NCBI GenBank assembly: GCA_022453515.1
Contig: JAJNNY010000013.1
Coordinates: 372,001-436,000, forward strand
From: Astrocystis sublimbata
Taxonomy: Eukaryota; Ascomycota; Sordariomycetes; Xylariales; Xylariaceae
Length of the DNA stretch: 64,000 nt
Reading direction: 5' to 3'
In this document: piece by piece, positions 12,801 to 23,625 of the stretch
Layout of the letters: each line of letters begins with the position of its first letter
How positions within the stretch are numbered: the stretch's first letter is position 1
Translations under genes and position numbers: made by a program
Notes under the pieces: model-generated
Database searches by the model: none
What the model was told of the DNA's origin: nothing
Seen by the model: the letters and a program-made list of their open reading frames with translations, nothing else

Positions 12801-13553
12801 CCATCCCGAACCCTTGGCGAAATGTCCTGTGGCAGACCGTTTGACAGCCGGAAGAGGGTACCTACACCATTCAAGTTTGTCTCCACCAGGGAGGCAATGG
12901 GCGACTTGCCAGATATCCAAGATGGCAAAGCAGACTATTGCATCGGATGCCCTGATCACCGGCTTTCGATGTACTATACTCCGAAAATGAGGAAGCAATT
13001 GCAACACATACCTACTCATCCATACTGCATGAATTTCAGCAAAGCTTGGTGGGGAGCTCCCGGCCTGCCACGCGTCATGACGGAAGCAGAACGCCTTCTG
13101 TTTCCAGTCGAAGGTACAACAAGAGTGAACCAAAGGTCGAATGGATGGGGTAGGGTAGACCCAAATGGACTCATTGGAACTGTACCTACCAAGTGCAACC
13201 CGACCGATCTGCGAATCGGGCAGGTGAATCACTGGGAACAAAACCGCCCAACGAGTGTGATGGAAGCGCGCCGTGCACAAGGATTTCCCGACCATGAAGT
13301 CATTGTTGGCAGTCGCGTAGACCAATACAAGGTCATAGGCAATAGCGTATCAAGACATGTTGCGCTGGCCTTAGGTCTGGCATTCAGCGAGGCCTGGCTG
13401 GGGACCTTATGGGACGAAACACCGGGCGCAGATGTGGAAATAAAGCAACAAAACCACACAGGCTTAGAGGAAGAAAACATGGACCGCTTCGACACCTATT
13501 TCGCTGAGTGTATTCACTCCAGAGACCAGCACATCCGTCGAGCCATTAGATAA
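9888..13553 (+). CDS. dim-2: DIM-2 type DNA (cytosine-5) methyltransferase
   Basis: Maintenance/de novo cytosine methyltransferase of fungi, acting in the nucleus downstream of H3K9 methylation and HP1 in Neurospora. Three exons, 9888-11803, 11915-12408 and 12508-13553, give 1151 residues; both introns keep frame and have good branch points (TACTAAT before the first acceptor). The N-terminal half matches the DIM-2 regulatory region, including VGNYG and a BAH-like region about residues 405-560 (DVLWLYQPIDTPCSVMKYPW). The catalytic part starts about residue 704 (LRGLDLFCGGGN, motif I), with GSPCPGFS (catalytic Cys about 786, motif IV) and LENV (motif VI, about 825-828). The C-terminal GNSVSRH motif (motif X) is also present. 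The proline after the catalytic PC is characteristic of DIM-2. It is about 300 residues shorter than Neurospora DIM-2, lacking most of the acidic tail. No broken motif is seen, so the enzyme is probably active. It is convergent with the GH67 gene. Confidence 0.95.
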
Positions 13554-14505
13554 CGATCTACACCGAAAGCGTTCTGGGTCAATGTACGTCGAGCTTCTGG
13601 CAAAGAAACGACGACACGATATTGCACCCACGGACTATATCATCATTGATTGAGCGGCCAATCCTAGGTCCTCACATTTGCTTCTCCCCGGCAATGCCTC
13701 GAGAGCTCCAATTGGAGGCATATATCGAACAACTCTTATTGCTGTACAACACCCCGTTGCTAAAGACTTCATTTGCTATTTGATTTTGGAACATCTGGTA
13801 TTTGGATGGAACCTCCAATTTCCTGGAACCTCCAATTTCCTGGAACCTCCAATTTCCTGGAACCCTTGCAGGTTCATCGACGTTCGGTGTAGCATAAACA
13901 ATGGCGTTACATAACTGGTTTAGCTTATGGGGATTGCATAAACTACATTTGCTATAGAAGAGACGTTGATAAATATTAGCAAAACCAAGTAAATTTTAGT
14001 TTTCAATACGAAAATTTACATTTCTCTAGTGTGTGTGTGTGTATCTTACGTACATATTGAGGTCCGTAAAAAAGCTGAAGCGCGGGTCTTGGGGATACTA
14101 CCGGATATCTTGCTGAGGCTATTCACCCACCCATTGATTCCGTCCGACGGAGGTCCATCAGGGCCACCGACCGACCTCCCCCAAACTTGGGCTAGAAAAC
14201 ATGAGCTAGAATCACCCGCAGCTTTTTTTTCTAAGTCCCCCATTAACTAAATCTGTCAAATTGATTGAATTGATTGAAATGTTTCAACTATTCTTAACTG
14301 AAATTTGTTGAAAACTAGACCTGAGTCGTTGGTTTACAATGAGAGGTTACGGATGACTAAAGTCGTCTTTCAGAACATCAAGTCTTTCCGAGTTATTGTG
14401 TCGTAGCACTGTAATGACTGAACTACCGCTGCTCTATCATTGCTACTGCGATTCAGTAACTAGTGCCACATTGGACTAATCAACCTCGACAGCCTGTGCT
14501 CATCC
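13554..14505. other. Intergenic stretch between convergent genes
   Basis: This holds the 3' ends of the dim-2 and GH67 transcripts. It is AT-rich in the middle, carries the 17-bp tandem repeat annotated separately and a short GT run at about 14031-14042. No gene is seen. Confidence 0.5.
13808..13865. repeat. 17-bp tandem repeat, three copies plus a partial
   Basis: The unit GGAACCTCCAATTTCCT occurs at 13808-13824, 13825-13841 and 13842-13858 without a mismatch, followed by a 7-bp partial copy. It lies about 250 bp past the dim-2 stop codon. Perfect identity suggests recent expansion. Confidence 0.95.
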
Positions 14506-17416
14506 CTACTCTATGATACCAGCTGGCAGCACAGCAATGTAATCCAACGGTGCCGTCTCCCGACCATTAGGCTGAGTATTGATGCGCACAACATCGCCCT
14601 TATTGATGCTGATATTCTTAAACGTGACGCGGGTCGCCGAGTGCCCGTCGATGCCACGAGTAAGTGTGTAGCCGAGTTTGTGCTCCAGATCGCCGACCCA
14701 AGACCCCAGGCTCTTGTTATTGAGAAGAAGTTCGTACTGGGCCTCGCCCTCGTATAAATCATAGTACGCGACAGCGAGATCATAGCTTCTCGATGGGAAC
14801 TCCAGCGTCGTTTGCACGTACGCAGCTGTTGTGTTGTCGGTCGTTTGCACAATGCGGTACCCTGAGGCGGCTTGGAAAGGGTTGACTTCTGTCACGCGGT
14901 AGTTGTGTAGGGTCATGTCTTCGGCCTCTATGCGCCAGGGATGGTTATCTACGCGCCCGGCGGCGTCGGGGATACCGGAGATGTTGTGGTAGAATTGAGC
15001 GATCGAATCTCGCCATACTATCGCGTGGCCGGCTGGTCTAGCAGTCAGTAACTTCCATTTCTGAGTACTGACTACCTGACAATGTAGAGAGCTTGGAAAG
15101 CCATTGTTCTCGACGAATGGGAAATATAAGATGAGGATAGCTACCTTGGTACTCCAATCGGAACAACATCTCTTCGAAGCGCTCCTGATCGATCAGCCCT
15201 TCTAGCTCCGACCACTTCTTCGGAAAGAGGGCTGCTGTTTCGGCTCCAGTGTAATGTGCGTCGTAGAAGTATTGAATCACTGTGCTCCCTGACTTTAGGA
15301 CGTGGGTATAAGGCACATGGTGAAACCAGAGGAGTAAGTCGTCGGGTGTTGTCTCGACGCTCTCGAATCTGGCTGCCACCTCGCTTGGATATTGGCCTGA
15401 GAATCCCGTTCCATTGTGGACTGTCCGATCCATGCCAATACCATCGGCATCTGCCCTAGTCCATTGACCCCAGGGGTTGTTGTCCACTGTAGCAATTTAG
15501 TATCGGGACTTTCTGCTTATAGCGAGCTCTGAACAGATGTGAGAGCAAGTAGAACCGGTCGTAATGCCGACTTCAAGTAGAAAGAATGGAAAGTACAGAC
15601 ATACTGCTCTGTGGGTTTGGCCCATAATGATTGTAAGTGATATCCGTCAGCGTTTGCACCCCGAGGTTGCCGGTGTAATTCTCATACGCCGGCCAAGATT
15701 GCATAGAGATGTCCGTTATCACATCGAGTACCTTTTCGTCAAGCCCATACGTCAGGCGAGTCCAATCTTGCAGGATCGCCACCTCATCAAGCGTAGGGTC
15801 CCATGCTAACCGCCCGTAGGCATAAAGATTCGACATTGCCAAATGTGTGCCCAGCCAGGTGGTATTCTGGCCTACGTTCACGACCGCAGCATAGCCTGTG
15901 AGTGTCTTGTTGAAGCGCTTCCCAGACAGAATGTCTTCGCCAATAACAGACTTCTCCCCATCGACACGCAGATCAAAGTTTAGAATTTCTTTCCACATAG
16001 GGGCAAGATAAACCAAATGGCACTGCTGTCCGAAATATTCCTGGGTCACTTGCAGTTCAATCGCCGAGGCGGTATGCTGCACTAGACACCTCAAGTCAGC
16101 AACCGCATGTGCAGCAGGTATTAAGATAGGCACTTGAAAGCAGTCTAAGAAGAAATCGACTTGATATTTACCCACGGTGTGCGAATAGAGGTGACGGAGC
16201 TTCGCGGACCTGGAAGTCAATAGGGCCATATTTCACCTGCACAACTACATTGTCGTCAAACTTGTCGTCAAAATCTCGGAAATAATCCACTGCCGCGTTC
16301 GCACGGTCGTCTTTCCAGTTGGCTTCGTTCAGATTCTGGTAGTCGTAGACGAAGGCGCGGAACATGACGATGCCACCGTAGGGCTTTACAGCTTTCGCAA
16401 ACAGGTTTGCGCCATCTGCAAGTGTGCGATTGTATGTGAGCGGACCGGGCTGACCCTCGCTATTCGCCTTCACAAGAAAGCCGGTCATGTCAGGGATGTG
16501 CCTGTACAGCTTCTCCGTTTGATCACCCCACCACTTAATCACGGTCTCGTCGAGGGGATCGAAGGTGTCCAACCCGCCGAGCGACTGCGGGGAGGCGAAG
16601 TTGGCTGATACCCCTACTCGCACGCCCTAGAAACACTCAGCCGTCAAACATCTTGATGACATTCGCATACCTACTCCCACTGATTAATCCACATACCCAT
16701 GGCCGCATGGCATCGGCGATCTTCCCCAAGCCAGAGATGTTCTCATCGTTCAGGATGATCGGGTTTGCGTTCACATTGTTGACGACAATGCCGTTAACAC
16801 GAATAGAGCTCAGCAGTCGCGCGTACTCTGCGGCTCGGGTTGTGTTCGCGACAGTGGTGTTGTTCTCGAAGAATATCGACAGTCCCGCATACCCGCGCTC
16901 GATCGTGCCGTCCATATTATCCCATTGGTTAACCCAGCGAATGGCGGCGCTGGGATTTGTGGCATAGGCGACCTCCGTGAAGTTCCCTTGCGCAAGCATA
17001 GACAGGTACTCAAAGGCACCGTACAGCGTCCCCCGTTCATTTTGCCCCAGGATATGAACACTTTCTCCAGTGGTGTTGAGCCAGAAGCCATCTTCGCTAA
17101 GCTCTGAGATGTCGACTGTCCCACCGGCTGCTTTGAAGGCATCGAGAGTGCCAACAATGATCGATGATTGTTCGCGACTTTTGGAGCTGATGTTGAGCTC
17201 TTTTCCTAGAATCCCCTTAATACCCTCTTGGATTTCAAGACCAGCGATATGGGCTGGGCTTGATTCTGTGCTGTTGAGAAAGGTCAATGCGGACGGGATT
17301 CTCGCTTGGGAAATAACGTCATCTGGCAGTCGAGCATAACGTAGCCACGCCTTGAGGCCATCCTCTGCAGCCGCGAGGCCAAAGGCAAGCGAGGTCAAAC
17401 ATAGAATTCCACGCAT
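14506..17416 (-). CDS. aguA: Secreted alpha-glucuronidase, GH67
   Basis: Removes 4-O-methyl-glucuronic acid from the non-reducing end of xylo-oligosaccharides during xylan breakdown; extracellular. Five exons (minus strand): 17416-16697, 16626-16176, 16081-15605, 15486-15145 and 15032-14506, giving 838 residues, the usual length of fungal GH67. Signal peptide about residues 1-17 (MRGILCLTSLAFGLAAA). Family landmarks are NQWDNMDGTIERGYAG (about 171-186), KANSEGQPGP (about 293-302) and GPIDFQVRE (about 374-382). DNNPWGQWTRAD follows in exon 4. By alignment from memory with the Cellvibrio enzyme, Glu297 would be the acid and Asp377/Glu405 the water-activating pair; this is inference. All introns preserve frame and rejoin conserved motifs, so the gene looks intact. 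It is an isolated plant-wall enzyme with no other xylanolytic gene in the window. Confidence 0.95.
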
Positions 17417-19434
17417 GATAGTTCCTCGGAGAGATATATCTGGATGCAAGGCTCTGAGCATGGGGGTCGGTGATGCTCTGGAGGGGTTGCTTGTTGTTTA
17501 TATGCACTGATCCTTTCATCTTCATAAACATGCATCGTCAATCTCAGCCAAGTCTTTTCTCGGTACTACCCTACACTTCTGATATTTAGGCTAATGATAT
17601 ATTTCTTGTACCTAGACCTCATGTAAACCCGCCAAGAAGCGTCCCTGTGCATCAATTCGGTGCAGTGAATCGCGAAGCCTTGGGGTTTCCTGCATTCCCC
17701 GCACGGCATTGTAATTTGATGATTGATCGTGGACTTTTGGTATTTTCGTGGGCTAAGACTTTCCAAGGAGATGGGGAATTGGAGAATCCTTGCCCAACAT
17801 GCAATATTTCCATGGAAATCAGTAGCCAAGCTGTGGGGAGCCTGTAGACGCATCCTTACCCATACATATATCGGATCAGGTAATTGGTAGTCGACAGTGG
17901 CTTCATTAAGACTGATTCTAATTCTATTGCAGCTGGGGAAAAGGTCCAGTTTGCTGTTTTCACGCATGATAGGGATGTGTATGTATGAGGCACATTCATT
18001 ATCAATAAAACACGATTCAGACGCGCAGCATATGTTCTTCAAACCGATCCCCTCATTTGGGTCAAAATGACGTTCGAAGGTGAAGAAGAAATCAGGTTGT
18101 GCCACATCAAGCTTCGTTGTTGGTATTCAAGGTAGATCATCTAGTGCCATTGCTAATAGTATGTACTGTTAGGCCCTCAGTTAACATCATGTGCTGACCC
18201 CTTTTTTCGGTCCTCGGGTGGTGTTGATGCTCCCGGTACGAGGGGTTCGTCTCTAGACTATCAGTAGCATTAAACAGACTTCCCGCGATGGTCAAGTAAT
18301 CAAACTCTACACGTGTCTTTCCAATATCTCCTAGTTGTGATGATGCACCCATGTAACCTGCAGGTCTAGCTTTTGCATCAGCTCCCCATTACACAAAACG
18401 GAGATCGAACGCACCAAACTCATGTATTGCCCTGTGAGATGCGAGTTCTCACAGGTTGTGAAAACTGATTCGTAGCGTCGCATTCGACTCGTCGCTGGCC
18501 CGTCTGCGCCAATCTGCGCAGGGACCGAAAATGTCGAGTCCCCGACAAACATCTGGAGTCTCTCTTCGCCCAAAATCTCTAGACTCTGGTTGTCGATTCT
18601 GTTTCGGGAGTCTAATACCCTGGTCAGGTCTGCGATCGAGAGCACTAGATCAGGCCACCTTCCAGCTTTATATCAGGGAAGATCATTACCTAGTGCTTCC
18701 GCTTGTAGCTTTATCAGATCTTGATTCCGATATCTTATTACTAGCAGAGTTGTTCAGTATTCCGATGAAGATAGCTTTCACAATGGGGCGATGAATGATG
18801 ACACGATATTAGAGTTCTAGCAAAGATGCAGGACAGCAAACGATCGCAAAGCAACTCGGTTTATGAGTCTTCCCTGTTGTAGGTCGTTGGTTCAGATAGT
18901 GATAATATTGACGCGAATACATGAACGAGGTTTATTTTTGCAATCTGTTGACAAGTCCTCGGCATATTCATTTGCCTAGGCCACATAGCCAAGAAAGGGG
19001 AGCACATATGTTGTACAGCCATAGTCTTGGATGGTTGTTGTCCCGTCATTTTTGCGCATTTAAATGATGGAATTCCCCGCGCCATAGTTGAATTGCTTGA
19101 CATTAATGAAGGTTGTGCGCCGAAACCATCACTGCCTTTGACACTGACAGGTTGTCAGACCGGGCAGCGACAGGGGAAAGAAATAAGAAATGATTTGCTG
19201 GATGCGAAAATATCACTAGCCGCCCTGCAAAGTATGAATCACGCACTTAAAATACCTACAAGAAGGACCCTTGTTAAAAGCATAGTAATAAACCGCGCTA
19301 AATACACCAAGACATGGATGGATATGGTCAAAGGCTTATTTATCTGAGCTACTAGACTAAGTAACAGTCTAGAATGTCGGGTATGCGACATGTGATTCCT
19401 CCGCACTTGGGGCAAAAGATCGCAAAAATAATGT
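17417..19434. other. Promoter of the GH67 gene and mostly non-coding DNA
   Basis: The left end is the upstream region of the alpha-glucuronidase gene. The minus-strand frame at 17566-18105 has no recognisable domain. A possible gene remnant at 18137-18645 is listed separately. The rest, up to the tRNA, shows no coding signal. Confidence 0.45.
18137..18645 (-). pseudogene. Possible remnant of a gene, uncertain
   Basis: Two overlapping minus-strand frames (18645-18331 and 18352-18137) have non-random composition. The first contains VPAQIGADGPATSRMR, which resembles the GADG-x-S motif of FAD-dependent monooxygenases preceded by a short strand, as in the second FAD contact of that family. There is no dinucleotide-binding start, no full-length frame and no partner exon that I can find. 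It may be a fragment of a flavoprotein, or a chance frame. Confidence 0.2.
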
Positions 19435-19525
19435 CCCTCGAGCCGGATTTGAACCGGCGACCTGTGGATATACAAATGTATCTAGCAATTACAGTCCATC
19501 GCTCTGCCAACTGAGCTATCAAGGG
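19435..19525 (-). tRNA. tRNA-Tyr(GUA): tRNA-Tyr (GUA) with intron
   Basis: On the minus strand the sequence folds as a cloverleaf: acceptor stem CCCTTGA/TCGAGGG (one G-U pair), D arm GCTCAGTTGGCAGAGC, T arm GCCGGTTCAAATCCGGC, and the anticodon GTA in the context ACTGTAA (complement of TAC at 19490-19492). The 91-bp gene is about 18 nt longer than a mature tRNA, the excess lying just 3' of the anticodon, as in most eukaryotic tRNA-Tyr genes. This intron must be spliced by the tRNA endonuclease. Internal A and B boxes are evident in the D and T arms. Confidence 0.93.
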
Positions 19526-21260
19526 CTTCAGCGTAATGGAGAAACCGGTTAGCCACGTCAAACGTAGTTCAATATATATAAGGCCCGCGATATTTAATAT
19601 CAACCTGTTTGAAAACCTATCATCAATACTATGCTTTGTGCTTTATAAAGAGGGAAATGAAAGTTTTAGGGGATTTTACAATCGGGATGTCGTATAAAAC
19701 AGCAAGCAAGGTCATAGTGAACAACACTTTCCACCTTTAGGCTACCATACAGCTAAACTTCATTCTGGTCAAAGATATTGCATCAAGCGCACTGCCTACC
19801 TAAGTAGGTACTTGATTAAGTACCCAGGTAAGTCAAGTAAGTTCTCAATTACTAGAGATATCAGCAAATAATACAACCAAAAGCCTAATCTTTATGAAAG
19901 GCCATGGACTCTCGATGACAGGCCATGAACTCTCGATACCAGTGGATCGTGCTACGCTGTTCTACTAAGGCGGCGTCATGCCAAGGTACCTGCACTAGGC
20001 TGAAGCCAAGCTGGTGCAACACACTATAAGCACAATAGTCTGGGGCAGAAAGCGAGGGCTAACGCAACGCAACGTTTAATCTGCATCTCGAATCGTCCTA
20101 ACGTACATGAGGACTCGCAGGAGGAATGGGTGCGGGGGCGGGGTCAGGGTCCGCCGCGGGCAATGAGCGGTTTTGCTATCCTTGATATACCTTGTCTCGC
20201 GATTCCGCAAGAGGAATCGCGCGGGTGAGTTCAGTGACTATGAGGGCGAGGCAGGAGATCTCTAGATAAGAATACTGTCTGATACGAAAGAAAAGTCCTG
20301 AAATTGGGCAACATAGATAGACGAGTCTAGGCGAGAGGCGAGAGGTACTAAACTTAGTCTTCGCCTACTTCATTTCGCGATCGACGGTGTGGCAGACAAT
20401 TAAAGCCTCTGATTCGAAGCTATAATTAGGTACATGAAACAAAGCAATTATTGAAGATGGCGCTACAGTCGATCCTTTCGGGATCCCCACCCCTTGGACC
20501 AACTCTCCGGCAATTGGTGAACTGGAACTCGAGAAGGTCGTCTTTCCAGAACCCCATAGCACCGACATATACAATTTCCTTACTCAATGGTCATCTATGG
20601 TAAGCGAAGGTCTGTCAGGGGTTGCGAAAGCGATTGAGCGCAATATTGGACGACTCATATCTCATTACGCACCTACGAGTAGTCTGTGCGAGGGCACTAA
20701 TCAGCTCCCCGTCATCACGAGAAAGCGACCAATGAGTGCTGTGCAATCGGCTATACTTATGGGATGAATGCAACGGTGGTATCGCTGCGTGTAGTAAGCC
20801 TCAGGCGTCGCCCTACGTCTTGTGTTGACTAGACTTCTTATAAACTTCATAGACGTTCTACTCAAAGTTGAACAATCAAGAGCGACTCGTCAATTCCTTG
20901 CTGTGTGCCAGATATCTCTATTCACAGCACAACACAGGACTAGTTGAGACTCTTGATATTTAGTGACACTTGATGTTTCGTTTTGCGTTAGAGGCTTGAC
21001 TGCATATATATATACTTATGTATGCAGAGTAGGTATGTCAACTGAGCTAAGATCCTTTGCGCCACGGGTGATGGGGCGCTTCGAGCTGAGCATCTACGAC
21101 CGAGACAAAATGCGACCTAATAATACCCATGCATCCACCTGTAGATAAGCAGACCATTTGTCACAAACTCATCGCGTCGAGATTCTTGGTCATCTGCAAG
21201 AATACCTAGGGCAATGAACGCGTCACTGGACTTATGGAAACTTGTCGCGCCAGACACAAC
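19526..21260. other. Non-coding stretch
   Basis: No gene supported over about 1.7 kb. It contains TAGGTA/TACCTA-type motifs around 19798-19830, an inverted repeat at 20198-20221, and at the right end the promoter of the membrane-protein gene. The minus-strand frame at 20365-20574 has no recognisable motif. Confidence 0.5.
20198..20221. repeat. Short perfect inverted repeat
   Basis: CGCGATTCC at 20198-20206 is followed after a 6-nt spacer by its exact reverse complement at 20213-20221. It could form a 9-bp stem. No adjacent gene explains it. Confidence 0.8.
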
Positions 21261-22179
21261 ATGACCACGACAAATGCAGAGTTGCTGCAAGAGCAAGCAG
21301 GTCTCGAGCTCGCTCCCCCAGAATCGGGATTGCATCCTCTGCCATCGCCCACGCCAGTCCGGCCAATAGCACATGGCCCTACGACACAAGCGTCGATCCA
21401 AGATGTCGAATCAGGGGGAAAACAAGAAGCTCACCACGAAGAATATCCAAAGACTTCCAAGAAGACTGTATTAGGGCTGTCCGTGCCCATCTTCTGGACC
21501 TTGATCACAATATTCTTCATTGTGCTTGCAGCGGGCATCGGCGGCGGTGTTGGTGGAGGACTCAGTGCACAGCGAAAATCGGTATCGCAATCTGGCGCTC
21601 CAGGGTTAGTATTTGGATATGAATGCTATATAGTTTGCACGAAGTGCTGACATCAAACTGATCAGGGGCGACAACAATCCCAGTACCAGCGCTGGTAGCA
21701 GTAGCAACGGTAGCACACCAACGTCCACCACCTCTTCACCGACAGCGTCCTCGTCCTCATCCTCGACGAACGATCCCTTGGTCCCCATGGATGGAGGTTG
21801 CCCGGGTATTGACAACATGAGCTATACACCATATTCAGCGGATGGAAAGCCAATTCCAATAGAGGCGAATTCATCCCCGCAGGAATTTCGGGAGCAATGT
21901 TGGACGAGCTGGGAAAATACGGCAACGACACATGACATCCTCCGGACTTACACGCCGACTCTTGAGCAGTGCATCACGGTGTGTGCAGAATACAATAAAG
22001 CGTATGCGAGGAATCTCAAGAACGGTGTGGCTGTAGGGGGCGGCCCTTGCGTTGCCGTAACCATTGTGAAAGACCATGCGGGATTCTGTTACTTGAAGAA
22101 CGGTACGGGGACGAATAACACCATGGGTACTCCCAATGTGTACTCAAGTGCTATTCTGATCACGAATGAGGACGACTGA
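21261..22179 (+). CDS. Single-pass membrane protein with Cys-rich C-terminal domain
   Basis: Two exons, 21261-21604 and 21666-22179 (intron GTTAGT...CAG), giving about 285 residues; a Met nine codons upstream (21234) is also possible. The first about 75 residues are hydrophilic and Pro/Glu-rich. A transmembrane helix follows at about 77-101 (IFWTLITIFFIVLAAGIG), then a glycine-rich stretch and a Ser/Thr-rich stalk, and then an extracellular-type domain with six cysteines. The spacing CW..., CITVCAEYN and GPCVAV...GFCYLKNG resembles the PAN/apple-like fold of fungal surface proteins. Topology is inferred as N-terminus inside and C-terminus outside. Such proteins are abundant and mostly of unknown function in Pezizomycotina; a role in wall or surface sensing is only a guess. 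Confidence 0.8.
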
Positions 22180-22332
22180 GATTGCTTGATACAGATGCAG
22201 GTGGGCAGGTTGCTATCTCATTCTACTTACAATTACATTATATTGCTGCCTTATACCCATTCAATGAACAACTGAATTGCCTTGATTACAGATCATGGGA
22301 TTGGCGATGCGACATGAACCGCTGGGCGATTG

Positions 22333-22956
22333 TTACGCATCCCCAGGCTCACGCCACCAGCGATAACGGCGATGTATGATGCGTAAGTTGGCTGTCTGAA
22401 GAACTTCGGTCCATCGGGCGGAAATGTCACCGTAGACGATGAGGGTATGCAGCGCCTTTAGCTCGCGAATCGTCTGGAAGAACTCATCCTCCTTCTTCGC
22501 ATCCACCCGCCCACTCCAGCCATTCTGGGCTACTGGCCGGGGCACCCAGTCCATAATGAGGACCTCGAGGTTGGGTGAGCGGCGAACCACATCGCCAAAG
22601 AAGTAGAGCCACGAGTTCCAATTCGGATGCTCCAGGTGCACCAACAGCCAGAGCTTGCGCAGGCGCTCGAAGCGAAGCTTTCCGCGGACAGCGAAGCCGA
22701 TGCGACGGTCCACCCGCCCGCGTATCTCTATGCGCATAGCGGCTTGGGCATGTACGATTGGGGCCATGTCTTGGTAGATTCGCTTGCATGTGCACATGAG
22801 CGCGGGAAGCGGCCGCGAATATGTGGCATCGTCGAGGTACACCTGGTGAGGACGTAATGTGTCTCCGAAGTCCCCGTGGTCAAACGTGAGATAGAAGTCG
22901 TAGATTCGGTCTCGAACCTCGCCTGGCAATGAGAAGAGAGACGAATCGGCCTGCAT
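22333..22956 (-). CDS. F-box/2EXR-like protein (207 aa)
   Basis: A single exon of 207 residues. The N-terminus SLFSLPGEVRDRIYDFYL is the typical opening of the fungal 2EXR/F-box-like family (leucine-proline-x-E-[IV]-R-x-x-IY). LPALMCTCKRIYQDMAPIV then follows at about residues 50-68, the usual CRxI/CK-x-IY element. The remainder alternates short strands and helices without a known catalytic motif. Family members are very numerous in Pezizomycotina and almost all uncharacterised; a protein-interaction role is likely, and Skp1 binding is possible but not shown. The gene is convergent with the membrane-protein gene, 153 bp away. Confidence 0.75.
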   Translation of the reverse strand: MQADSSLFSLPGEVRDRIYDFYLTFDHGDFGDTLRPHQVYLDDATYSRPLPALMCTCKRIYQDMAPIVHAQAAMRIEIRGRVDRRIGFAVRGKLRFERLRKLWLLVHLEHPNWNSWLYFFGDVVRRSPNLEVLIMDWVPRPVAQNGWSGRVDAKKEDEFFQTIRELKALHTLIVYGDISARWTEVLQTANLRIIHRRYRWWREPGDA

Positions 22957-23625
22957 TGTGAATTATTGAGATACTTTCGAGGTGATCGATCTGGTGAATA
23001 AGTACAGCTTTGATGAGCATAGGTAGCATGAGACCATTAGCTCAATACTCATGGGCATGTATGGTTGTTTATCGTAAATTGTTGAATTTAGGCAGCCAGT
23101 AAGAAGCCCCAATTTACTCAGGTACAGCTGTGTCTAGGCTCGCATTGGTTGTTAAGTACTGTAGCGCTGGCCTGCGCCTGCTTAGACTGGCGAGACAGGG
23201 GTATGCGCAAGGGCACGGGCTTACATCGTGGAAGTTGTTCGAGCGAAGAGTTATGGTTTATGGAGATTTCAAGCCTGGCAATATAAACGTCACGTTAGCG
23301 CTTCATAGAGTGACTTAACACAACTGGTAAATACAATGTGTTATTTTCCTCGACAATGTCCAAATAATAAAACACAGGGGGGTTCTTGCTATGGAATGAA
23401 TGCAGTTGGAAACTCTTGCAGCTAACAACTTCCCCCGCGTACGGGTGGGAATATTTAGAATGCCTATATAACATCTGTCATAGACCCGGGTCTGACAATC
23501 AAAGTGTCCATATTGTTATAAGTTCAATAGTCGTTACACCCTGATTTCCCTCATTTGCAACGTGATTGTCCACAGAACCCAGTACTCTCACACGACTGTT
23601 CCTAATAATCCTCCAGTCTTCCAAC
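22957..23625. other. Divergent promoter region
   Basis: This lies between the 2EXR-like gene (minus) and the hydrolase gene (plus), so it should contain both promoters. No further gene or strong repeat is seen. Confidence 0.5.

Noticed and set aside
17566..18105. Minus-strand frame of 179 codons
   Set aside because: No recognisable motif; composition like random non-coding DNA of this window.
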